This document shows, piece after piece, positions 1 through 5,280 of a stretch of 5,280 bases of DNA (within the stretch, counting starts at the first letter, position 1; the number at the start of each line of letters is the position of its first letter). The stretch is from Candidatus Alistipes excrementipullorum (GTDB lineage Bacteria > Bacteroidota > Bacteroidia > Bacteroidales > Rikenellaceae): contig DXGW01000190.1 of assembly GCA_019113665.1 (NCBI GenBank), positions 1 to 5,280 of the forward strand, given 5' to 3'. The notes beneath the pieces are model-generated. The model searched no databases. It was not told where the DNA came from and worked only from the letters and a program-made list of their open reading frames with translations. Position numbers and translations under genes: made by a program.

Positions 1-653
1 CCGAGGTCCTTGATGTGCTCGGTTATGAACTTGGTGAGCGTCTCCTCGTTGAGCAGGGCCTTGGTCTGCTGGTAGAGGAATGTCTTGTTGGCCGAACCGC
101 CTCCCTTGGTAATGAAGAGGAACTTGTATTCATTGCCCTTGGTGGCGTATATGTCTATCTGCGCCGGCAGGTTCGTCGCCGAGTTCTTCTCATCGAACAT
201 GGTGAAGGGAACCACCTGTGAATAACGCAGGTTGCGCTCCTTGTAGGTCTCGTAGACACCGCGCGTGATGCACTCGGCATCGTCCGCACCGGTATAGACA
301 TCTTCACCCTTCTTGGCGATACAGATGGCCGTACCCGTATCCTGGCATGTCGGCAGTTCGCCTTCGGCCGCCACGCACTGGTTGAGAAGCATCGTATATG
401 CCACGAACTTGTCGTTGTCGCTGGCTTCGGGGTCCTTGAGTATGTCGCTCAACTTTTCAAGGTGCGCGGCGCGCAGGTAGAACGACACGTCGGAATATGC
501 CGCCTTCGACAGCACCTCCAATCCTTTGGGATCCACTTTCAGTATCTTACGTCCGTCGCATTCGACCACTTTCACGTAATCCTTGGTCAGAAGACGGTAT
601 TCGGTCGTATCCTTTTCAATGGGAAAAGGCTCCTGATAAATAAACTCTGCCAT
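1..653 (-). CDS. Class I (iron-sulfur) fumarate hydratase, N-terminal part, cut by the window edge
   Basis: This cytoplasmic enzyme interconverts fumarate and L-malate; in gut Bacteroidales it serves the branch leading to succinate. The frame reads MAEFIYQEPFPI from the ATG at 653 and stays open for 217 codons to the left edge, so the C-terminal part (the family is usually about 540-550 residues) lies outside. Visible class I signatures are LPTCQDTGTA at residues 100-109, whose Cys103 corresponds to the first 4Fe-4S cysteine of E. coli FumA/FumB; NLRYSQ at 141-146; NLPAQID at 161-167; and KGGGSANKTFLYQ at 183-195. DPEASDNDK (75-82 region) and the tail LLNEETLTKF also follow FumA order. The other two cluster cysteines would lie in the missing part. 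The start is chosen because the family N-terminus begins here and a -7 box lies just upstream. It is divergent from the alpha-galactosidase gene. The fumA/fumB name is not assigned because class I paralogues cannot be told apart from this fragment. Confidence 0.95.
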   Translation of the reverse strand, partial: MAEFIYQEPFPIEKDTTEYRLLTKDYVKVVECDGRKILKVDPKGLEVLSKAAYSDVSFYLRAAHLEKLSDILKDPEASDNDKFVAYTMLLNQCVAAEGELPTCQDTGTAICIAKKGEDVYTGADDAECITRGVYETYKERNLRYSQVVPFTMFDEKNSATNLPAQIDIYATKGNEYKFLFITKGGGSANKTFLYQQTKALLNEETLTKFITEHIKDL

Positions 654-680
654 TGCTTTTCGATTTTGGTTTCAGTCTTG

Positions 681-688
681 CAAATTTA
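681..688 (-). promoter_or_regulatory. Bacteroidetes-type -7 box for the fumarase gene
   Basis: On the minus strand this reads TAAATTTG, a perfect match to the Bacteroidetes -7 consensus TAnnTTTG. It lies 27 bases upstream of the fumarase ATG, implying a leader of roughly 20 bases. I see no good TTTG-like -33 element at the expected distance upstream, so the assignment rests on the -7 box and its position. The sequence just before the ATG (CGAAAAGCA) is A-rich with no Shine-Dalgarno, as is usual in this phylum. Confidence 0.6.
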
Positions 689-712
689 ATGAAAAAAGCC
701 AAGACACCGCCC

Positions 713-742
713 CTTGATATAGACTATTTTTTCGTATCTTCG
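713..742 (+). promoter_or_regulatory. Promoter of the alpha-galactosidase gene
   Basis: A -33-like CTTG (713-716) is followed after 18 bases by TATCTTCG (735-742), which matches the -7 consensus TAnnTTTG at all but one position. The start of transcription would be near 748-750, giving a leader of about 20 bases before the ATG at 771. No Shine-Dalgarno is visible in the leader. The -7 box is flanked on both sides by a 7-bp inverted repeat (listed separately). This promoter and that of fumarase point away from each other and share the 117-bp gap, with no overlap of their core elements. Confidence 0.6.
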
Positions 743-749
743 CGAAAAA
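728..749. repeat. 7-bp inverted repeat centred on the alpha-galactosidase -7 box
   Basis: TTTTTCG (728-734) and CGAAAAA (743-749) are perfect reverse complements separated by exactly the eight bases of the -7 box TATCTTCG. TTCGCGAA (739-746) within it is an additional perfect 8-bp palindrome. The position could suit an operator that blocks polymerase, but runs of T and A are common in such gaps, so chance is a serious alternative. No regulator gene is present nearby. Confidence 0.3.
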
Positions 750-770
750 CAACCAAACTCCATAGAGACC

Positions 771-3005
771 ATGAAGAAATTGACTTCGATTATCGCCGCA
801 ATGGTGCTGACGGTCGCTCCGGCAGCCGCAAAAAAGGGCGATCCCAAACCGCTGCCCGCAGACCCGACGCCACGCATCATCGAGATCGAGACCGCGAATA
901 CGGCAATGATACTCACCGTCGACAAGGACGGCAGCCTGATGTTCGACTATTACGGGAAAAAGATAGACGACCCGGCCCCCTTCCTGCAGAAGAACAGCTA
1001 CCGGCGCGTGGACTTCTGCACCGACCCGGCGGCATACATCACGCAGGGCGGACGCGAACAGCGCCAGGCTTCACTGGCGGTGACGCACTGCGACGGCGAC
1101 CTCAACACCCAGTTGCGCTACGTATCGCATGAGGTGGAGAAGGCCGGCAACCGCACCGTCACGACCATACAGCTCTCCGACGCCGTTAAACCGTTCGACG
1201 TCAAGCTCGTCTACGAAGCCTGCACCGGGCAGGACGTAATCGTGGTCCACAGCGAGATAACCAACCGCGAAAACGGCGACGTCCGTCTGCGCAACTACTT
1301 CAGCGCCAACATATCCGCACAGGCCGACAGATACTATCTCACGCAGTTCGGCGGAGCATGGGCCCGCGAGATGGGCATGCAGGAGTCGGAACTCACACGC
1401 GGCATAAAGACCATCAGCAGCCAGAAACAGGTGCGTGCCGTACAGCTCGAGAACCCGAGTTTCATGCTGTCGCTCGACCATCCCCTCGACGAGAACTCGG
1501 GCAATGTCATAGCCGGTGCCCTGGCATGGACCGGGAACTTCGACCTCAGTTTCGAGGTAGACGATTTCGACATACTCATCATGCGTGCCGGCATCAACCC
1601 CTACTCCGCGGAATACACGCTACGTACCGGCGAGACGATGGTGACGCCCGACGTCATTCTCACCTTCTCGGACAGCGGCGCGGGCGAGGCTTCGCGCAAC
1701 CTTCACGACTGGGCCCGCGAATGCGGCGGCGTGTACGATGCCGAAGAGGTATGTCCCACGCTGCTCAACAGCTGGGAGGGCGCCTATTTCGACTTCGACA
1801 CCGAACTCCTCAAGCACATGATCGACGATACCGCCGACATGGGACTCGAAATGTTCGTGCTCGACGACGGCTGGTTCGGCAACGAATTCCCGCGCAACAA
1901 CACGAAACAGGGCCTCGGCGACTGGCAGGTAAACCGCGCGAAACTGCCCGGCGGAATCGACGAGATTGCCTCGTATGCAGTATCCAAGGGGCTGAAGTTC
2001 GGTATATGGATCGAGCCGGAGATGGTAAGCCCGCGCAGCGAACTCGCCCGCAAACACCCCGACTGGGTGGTCGGCTACAACACCGGGCGCGAACTGACGA
2101 CGACACGCAACCAGTGGCTTCTCGACCTCTCGAATCCCGACGTACAGGATTTCGTATTCGAGGTGTTCGACAACACCATGAAGATGTCCCCGCACATATC
2201 ATATATAAAGTGGGACGCCAACCGCCACGTGGAAAATGCAGGCTCGGCGCATCTCGACCGCGAGACACAGAGCATGTTCTGGGTTAAATACACGCAGGGA
2301 CTCTACAACGTCTACAAACGCATACGCGAAGCATATCCCGACGTGATAATACAGGCATGCGCCTCGGGCGGCGGCCGCGTCGAGTACGGTGCACTGAAAT
2401 ACAACGACGAGGCATGGACAAGCGACAACACCGATGCCCGTTCACGAATATTCATACAATACGGCACCAGCCACATCTACCCCTCGGTAGTCATGGGCTC
2501 GCACGTCTCGGCAGTCCCGAACCACCAGACAGAAGGCATAACCCCGCTGAAGTTCAGGTTCGACGTGGCCATGAGCGGCCGTCTCGGCATGGAGCTGCAG
2601 CCCAAAAACCTGACGGACGACGAGAAGGCATTCGCCCGCAAGGCAATCGCCACCTACAAGCAGCTGCGCCCGACAATCATGTACGGCGACCTCTACCGCC
2701 TGCACTCACCGTACGAAAAGGGCAACTACGCCTCGCTGATGTATGTCGAGAAAGACAAATCCAAGGCCGTACTCTTCGCCTACTGCTTCGAATACAGGGG
2801 ACGCGACACGGTATGCCGCCTGAAACTTACGGGTCTCGACCCCGGGCGGAAATACCGTCTCACGGAGGTCAACGTCGAGAAGAAACCCATATTCTGGGGC
2901 GAAGGCATGACCTTCAGCGGCGAGTTCCTCACGAACGAAGGCGTGAACCTGCCGCTGACGAAGAGGTATTCGAGTGCCGTATTCGTGCTCGAAGCCGTGG
3001 AATAG
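771..3005 (+). CDS. Exported alpha-galactosidase, glycoside hydrolase family 36
   Basis: This retaining enzyme should remove terminal alpha-galactosyl groups from raffinose-family sugars, melibiose or galactomannan. Residues 1-20 are a Sec signal peptide (MKKL, hydrophobic core, APAAA then KKGD), so it acts in the periplasm or outside; there is no lipobox cysteine. An N-terminal beta-sandwich (about 35-305) precedes the (beta/alpha)8 barrel (about 310-640) and a C-terminal beta domain. GH36 motifs appear in order: LLNSWEGAYFDF (331-342), LDDGWFG (364-370), GLGDW (381-385), YIKWDANR (478-485) with nucleophile Asp482, CASGGGRVEYG (530-540), WTSDNTD (549-555) with acid/base Asp552, and GSHVSAVPNHQT (576-587). 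The 70-residue spacing of the two catalytic Asp residues equals that in Geobacillus AgaA (478/548, from memory). The 744-residue length is normal and the gene appears intact. The start is supported by the signal peptide. Exact substrate preference cannot be read from the sequence, and no SusC/SusD pair is adjacent. Confidence 0.95.
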   Translation: MKKLTSIIAAMVLTVAPAAAKKGDPKPLPADPTPRIIEIETANTAMILTVDKDGSLMFDYYGKKIDDPAPFLQKNSYRRVDFCTDPAAYITQGGREQRQASLAVTHCDGDLNTQLRYVSHEVEKAGNRTVTTIQLSDAVKPFDVKLVYEACTGQDVIVVHSEITNRENGDVRLRNYFSANISAQADRYYLTQFGGAWAREMGMQESELTRGIKTISSQKQVRAVQLENPSFMLSLDHPLDENSGNVIAGALAWTGNFDLSFEVDDFDILIMRAGINPYSAEYTLRTGETMVTPDVILTFSDSGAGEASRNLHDWARECGGVYDAEEVCPTLLNSWEGAYFDFDTELLKHMIDDTADMGLEMFVLDDGWFGNEFPRNNTKQGLGDWQVNRAKLPGGIDEIASYAVSKGLKFGIWIEPEMVSPRSELARKHPDWVVGYNTGRELTTTRNQWLLDLSNPDVQDFVFEVFDNTMKMSPHISYIKWDANRHVENAGSAHLDRETQSMFWVKYTQGLYNVYKRIREAYPDVIIQACASGGGRVEYGALKYNDEAWTSDNTDARSRIFIQYGTSHIYPSVVMGSHVSAVPNHQTEGITPLKFRFDVAMSGRLGMELQPKNLTDDEKAFARKAIATYKQLRPTIMYGDLYRLHSPYEKGNYASLMYVEKDKSKAVLFAYCFEYRGRDTVCRLKLTGLDPGRKYRLTEVNVEKKPIFWGEGMTFSGEFLTNEGVNLPLTKRYSSAVFVLEAVE

Positions 3006-3048
3006 GGCCGTTGCAAGGAGGCTTTAACCAATTTACAAACATATTCAC

Positions 3049-3954
3049 ATGAATAAATTTCTACAAATCCTGCTCATCACGCTGCTGATCTCACCGCTGT
3101 ACGCGTTCGGACAGTCGGGAGAGGTTGCGGACTACAACCGGTTCAAAAGCAACCCGACCGTGGAAGGCGGAATAGAGTTTCTGACCAGCCATCCGGGCGG
3201 GTACTATTACGACACCGTATCCGACAGCGTCAGCCGCATGCTGAGTGACCGGCTGAACGAGTTCTCGATCGAGAGCGACTACAACGAGGCTCTAAAGTAC
3301 GCCAAAAGCAAACAGGCAAAACGCTACGTCGAAGACCGCATATCCGAAGCCCGCAAGGCACAGAAAAGATATATGAAGGAGTACGACAGCCGCCAGTACG
3401 CTTCGGCCACCGGCTCCGAAGTAACGGACAGCAGCGGGAAATCGAAACGCATAAAAACCGGGCTCTTTGCCATCGGCGGCAGTTTCCTGATGGACTATGC
3501 CAGCAAGCAGTACGGAATCGGCAGCATGCTCAACCTGCGTCTCGGCAGCCCGAATTTCATCGTCAACGGAGTGGTAGGACTGCGGTATATGGGCACGTCG
3601 CTATCGGACAGCGCCGGCGAGGATCAGTACACATACAACCAGTTGTCGGTTCCGGCCGTCCTGCGCTTCAATTTCCCCGGCATTCTCGGTTCGGGAATAT
3701 ATCTCGGTGCGGGAGCAGCATACAACAACAACCTGTCGGTATCGTACAACGAGTCGCTGTCCGACACCTCCACCGAGCAGACACACGGCTCGATCAACAA
3801 GTCGACATACTCGGTCCTCGGCCAGGTAGGCATCGGCGGCAAGACAATCGACGGAAACATATTCGTGCAGTACGACCTCAAGCCGGTTGTTGCGGGCGAG
3901 AAGAAGATGTTCCGCGTCGGTTTCGAGATAGCCTGGTATTTCCTGCGATTCTGA
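3049..3954 (+). CDS. Exported outer-membrane beta-barrel protein with a helical N-terminal domain, function unknown
   Basis: I do not recognise a named gene here. Residues 1-21 form a signal peptide (MNKF, hydrophobic stretch to Leu17, cleavage likely at AFG-Q), with no lipobox. Residues 25-112 are polar, charged and probably helical, ending in a Lys/Arg/Glu-rich stretch (about 80-112) followed by a Ser/Gly/Thr-rich linker (118-133). From about 136 to 301 short alternating stretches rich in Tyr, Gly and Asn suggest a small beta-barrel of roughly eight strands: LNLRLGSPNFIVNGVVGLRY, then YNQLSVPAVLRFNF (196-209), then GIYLGAGAAY, ending in WYFLRF with the terminal Phe typical of outer-membrane proteins. 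The NQLSVPAVLRF segment resembles the E-I-P-L-L-L-K-Y strand of PorT-like barrels (family resemblance, inferred). The gene lies 43 bp after the alpha-galactosidase with no terminator between, so co-transcription is likely. The ATG at 3049 is the only start that gives a signal peptide. Confidence 0.75.
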   Translation: MNKFLQILLITLLISPLYAFGQSGEVADYNRFKSNPTVEGGIEFLTSHPGGYYYDTVSDSVSRMLSDRLNEFSIESDYNEALKYAKSKQAKRYVEDRISEARKAQKRYMKEYDSRQYASATGSEVTDSSGKSKRIKTGLFAIGGSFLMDYASKQYGIGSMLNLRLGSPNFIVNGVVGLRYMGTSLSDSAGEDQYTYNQLSVPAVLRFNFPGILGSGIYLGAGAAYNNNLSVSYNESLSDTSTEQTHGSINKSTYSVLGQVGIGGKTIDGNIFVQYDLKPVVAGEKKMFRVGFEIAWYFLRF

Positions 3955-3972
3955 CAAAGGCACAACACAAAA

Positions 3973-4007
3973 AAACATCGGATTTCCTGCCCGGAAATCC
4001 GATGTTT
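3973..4007. terminator. Bidirectional intrinsic terminator between convergent genes
   Basis: The arms 3973-3987 and 3993-4007 are perfect 15-bp reverse complements around the 5-base loop TGCCC. The arm core is CATCGGATTTCC. On the minus strand the hairpin leads into a run of seven T (complement of 3969-3975), which suits termination of the aldolase transcript, 21 bases after its stop. On the plus strand it leads into TTTCATTTT, a weaker but usable T-rich tail, 18 bases after the barrel-protein stop. Being symmetrical and between two converging genes, it probably serves both. Confidence 0.9.
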
Positions 4008-4028
4008 CATTTTAAGGTGCTACCCTGA

Positions 4029-5030
4029 TTATTCGGCTTTGCCGTCCGAACCGAGAACCTCCTTTATCTTGTGGACATAGAGTTTCTTCATGTTGTCACG
4101 AGCAGGGCCCAGGTACTTGCGGGGGTCGAACTCGGCAGGCTTCGTAGCGAATACCTCGCGGATAGCGGCAGTCATGGCCAGACGCGAGTCGGAGTCGATG
4201 TTGATCTTGCAGACAGCGCTCTTCGCAGCCTTGCGGAGCTCCTCCTCCGGAATACCTACGGCAGCCTTGAGTGCACCACCGTACTTGTTGATGGTATCAA
4301 CCTCCTCCTGGGGAACCGACGACGATCCGTGCAGAACGATCGGGAAGCCCGGAAGCTCCTTCTCGATAGCCTCGAGTACATCGAATGCCAACGGGGGAGG
4401 AACCAGACGGCCGGTCTTGGGATCTACTGTGCACTGCTCGGGAGTGAACTTGTATGCTCCGTGCGAAGTACCGATCGAAATGGCCAGCGAGTCAACACCG
4501 GTCTTGGTTACGAAATCGACAACCTCCTCGGGTTTGGTGTAGTGGCTCTCCTCAGCGGCAACCTCGTCCTCGACACCTGCCAGTACGCCGAGCTCGCCCT
4601 CAACGGTAACATCGAACTGGTGAGCGTACTCAACTACCTTCTTGGTCAGGGCAACGTTCTCCTCATAAGGAAGCGACGAACCGTCGATCATCACCGACGA
4701 GAAGCCCATATCTACGCAGCTCTTGCAAAGCTCGAAGCTGTCGCCGTGGTCGAGGTGAAGCACGATCTGGGGTTTCTCCCAGCCCAGCTCCTTGGCATAC
4801 TCGACAGCACCCTCGGCCATGTAACGCAGAAGCGTCTGGTTAGCATAGTTGCGGGCACCCTTCGATACCTGAAGGATTACGGGCGACTTGGTCTCGGCTG
4901 CAGCCTGGATAATGGCCTGAAGCTGCTCCATGTTGTTGAAGTTGAATGCCGGAACGGCATAACCTCCCTTGATTGCCTTTGCAAACATCTCACGGGTGTT
5001 TACAAGTCCCAACTCTTTGAATGATACCAT
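4029..5030 (-). CDS. fba: Class II (zinc-dependent) fructose-bisphosphate aldolase
   Basis: This cytoplasmic glycolytic and gluconeogenic enzyme cleaves fructose 1,6-bisphosphate to dihydroxyacetone phosphate and glyceraldehyde 3-phosphate, and runs the reverse condensation. The 333-residue protein is complete and of normal length for the class IIB type. AVPAFNFNN (25-33) is the usual N-terminal strand. LHLDHGD (91-97) holds the catalytic Asp94 and zinc ligand His95. VEGELG (143-148) follows. GTSHGAYK (187-194) supplies zinc ligand His190 and LHGSSSVP (233-240) supplies His234 plus phosphate-binding Gly/Ser. KINIDSD (275-281) is the substrate-phosphate site, normally N-[IV]-D-[ST]-D. No key residue is missing. 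The ATG at 5030 starts the family N-terminus MVSFKELGLVNTREM and has a well-placed promoter upstream. It lies 93 bp after a same-strand transporter end and converges with the barrel-protein gene, ending at a strong hairpin. Assignment to glycolysis rather than to a tagatose-bisphosphate aldolase is by overall resemblance; the two are hard to separate by eye. Confidence 0.93.
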   Translation of the reverse strand: MVSFKELGLVNTREMFAKAIKGGYAVPAFNFNNMEQLQAIIQAAAETKSPVILQVSKGARNYANQTLLRYMAEGAVEYAKELGWEKPQIVLHLDHGDSFELCKSCVDMGFSSVMIDGSSLPYEENVALTKKVVEYAHQFDVTVEGELGVLAGVEDEVAAEESHYTKPEEVVDFVTKTGVDSLAISIGTSHGAYKFTPEQCTVDPKTGRLVPPPLAFDVLEAIEKELPGFPIVLHGSSSVPQEEVDTINKYGGALKAAVGIPEEELRKAAKSAVCKINIDSDSRLAMTAAIREVFATKPAEFDPRKYLGPARDNMKKLYVHKIKEVLGSDGKAE

Positions 5031-5078
5031 AACAGTCTTATTTTATAAGTTGATTAACGTTGTTTTCCAAAATCGTCG

Positions 5079-5086
5079 CAAAGATA
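5079..5086 (-). promoter_or_regulatory. Bacteroidetes-type -7 box for the aldolase gene
   Basis: On the minus strand this reads TATCTTTG followed by CG, a perfect TAnnTTTG match, 48 bases upstream of the aldolase ATG. Transcription would start near 5072, giving a leader of about 40 bases. The -33 region (around 5106-5110) has no clear TTTG. The bases before the ATG (TAAGACTGTT) contain no Shine-Dalgarno. The promoter suggests the aldolase is transcribed on its own and not only by read-through from the transporter. Confidence 0.65.
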
Positions 5087-5091
5087 TGAAA

Positions 5092-5139
5092 ACTTTTTAA
5101 GAATCGAGCGCAGTTCCGGCGATTTACAGCTTAAAAAGT
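5092..5139 (-). terminator. Possible AT-rich hairpin at the end of the transporter gene
   Basis: ACTTTTTAAG (5092-5101) and CTTAAAAAGT (5130-5139) are perfect 10-bp reverse complements. Directly inside, AATCG (5102-5106) can pair with CGATT (5120-5124), leaving a 5-base bulge on one side and a 13-base loop. On the minus strand the hairpin is followed by TTTTCAT. It contains the transporter's stop codon and lies just upstream of the aldolase -7 box, where the -33 region should be. It could be a weak terminator, but the outer stem is nearly all A-T pairs, so confidence is low. Confidence 0.35.
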
Positions 5140-5280
5140 CCCAGATTGTAGAGGAATATCAACGCCAGCAATACGGGACACACGTAACGCAACAGTACGA
5201 CAAGCACTCCGAACAGGCGGCAGCGCAGTGTGCCGTGGTTCGTTATCTCGTCGTGCAGCAGGCCGCGCTTGAGCCTCCAG
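5124..5280 (-). CDS. C-terminal end of a membrane transporter, probably sodium-dependent NSS/SNF family
   Basis: An open frame enters from the right edge and ends at TAA (5126-5124), giving 51 residues. They start WRLKRGLLHDEITNHG, a positively charged polar stretch, and continue as a long hydrophobic segment (about residues 22-49) containing RYVCPVLLALIFLYNLGLF, then end KL. A polar loop with E-[IV]-x-x-x-G followed by a last helix with R/K-Y-V-x-P is the pattern I know from the C-terminus of bacterial neurotransmitter:sodium symporters, which import amino acids or similar solutes with Na+ across the inner membrane. This rests on pattern memory of a short fragment. That it is the end of an integral membrane protein is much surer than the family or substrate. 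The preceding ten or so helices lie outside the window. Confidence 0.6.
   Translation of the reverse strand, partial: WRLKRGLLHDEITNHGTLRCRLFGVLVVLLRYVCPVLLALIFLYNLGLFKL

Noticed and set aside
15..689. Short plus-strand frames at 15-221 and 462-689
   Set aside because: Both are antisense shadows of the fumarase gene, whose minus-strand frame is open throughout and carries the iron-sulfur and KGGGSANK motifs.
653..1132. A 159-codon plus-strand frame spanning the divergent promoter region and the start of the alpha-galactosidase
   Set aside because: It crosses the promoter, overlaps the signal peptide of the real gene in another frame, and turns into Arg/Pro-rich out-of-frame sequence.
1358..2287. 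A 309-codon plus-strand frame inside the alpha-galactosidase, with antisense frames at 1071-1481 and 1620-2195
   Set aside because: The plus-strand translation is extremely Arg/His/Pro-rich, the signature of a GC-rich gene read out of frame, and the real frame shows continuous GH36 motifs across the same bases.
3973..4007. The perfect 15-bp inverted repeat as an insertion-sequence end or attachment site
   Set aside because: Its 5-base loop, flanking T-runs and placement between two convergent stop codons fit a terminator. There is no transposase, integrase or direct repeat nearby.
3601..4010. Minus-strand frames of 125 and 128 codons at the end of the barrel-protein gene
   Set aside because: They would start within or next to the terminator hairpin, lack promoters, and are antisense to a frame with a signal peptide and barrel pattern.
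4071..5024. A 317-codon plus-strand open frame (GTG start) antisense to the aldolase
   Set aside because: It is in exact codon register with the aldolase and is explained by the absence of TTA, CTA and TCA codons there. Its translation has no recognisable motif, while the aldolase on the other strand has every catalytic residue.
1..5280. CRISPR array, tRNA or rRNA gene, riboswitch, phage or defence genes
   Set aside because: No regularly spaced repeats, cloverleaf-like sequence or relevant protein motifs were seen. The gaps between genes are only 43 to 117 bases and are accounted for by promoters and terminators.

Overview
The window looks like an ordinary chromosomal stretch of a GC-rich member of the Bacteroidales. 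An Alistipes-like (Rikenellaceae) origin is my best guess. The reasons are GC-rich genes with AT-rich gaps, near-perfect Bacteroidetes -7 promoter boxes (TAnnTTTG) upstream of the genes, no usable Shine-Dalgarno sequences, and a gut-type gene set (secreted alpha-galactosidase, class I fumarase, class II aldolase). The genus call is inference only.

Layout from left to right: (1) 1-653, minus strand, the N-terminal 217 codons of a class I (Fe-S) fumarate hydratase that runs off the left edge. (2) 654-770, a divergent intergenic region with a promoter on each strand. (3) 771-3005, plus strand, a complete exported GH36 alpha-galactosidase with all key catalytic motifs. (4) 3049-3954, plus strand, 43 bp downstream, an exported protein with a charged helical N-terminal part and a C-terminal outer-membrane beta-barrel; its function is unknown and it is the least explained gene here. 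(5) 3973-4007, a perfect 15-bp hairpin between convergent genes, probably a bidirectional terminator. (6) 4029-5030, minus strand, a complete class II fructose-bisphosphate aldolase with its own promoter. (7) 5124-5280, minus strand, the last 51 codons of a membrane protein, most likely a sodium-dependent (NSS/SNF family) transporter. It is not in the supplied ORF list because it is open at the right edge.

How they may fit together (inference): the exported alpha-galactosidase would release galactose from raffinose-type oligosaccharides or galactomannans outside the cytoplasm, and the barrel protein may share its transcript. Galactose carbon reaches glycolysis, where the aldolase acts, and fumarase serves the fumarate/succinate branch typical of gut Bacteroidales. 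There is no SusC/SusD pair, regulator, mobile element, CRISPR array or RNA gene in the window. I found no convincing new multi-gene system. The points most worth a second look are the uncharacterised helix-plus-barrel protein beside the alpha-galactosidase and some symmetrical DNA around two promoters.
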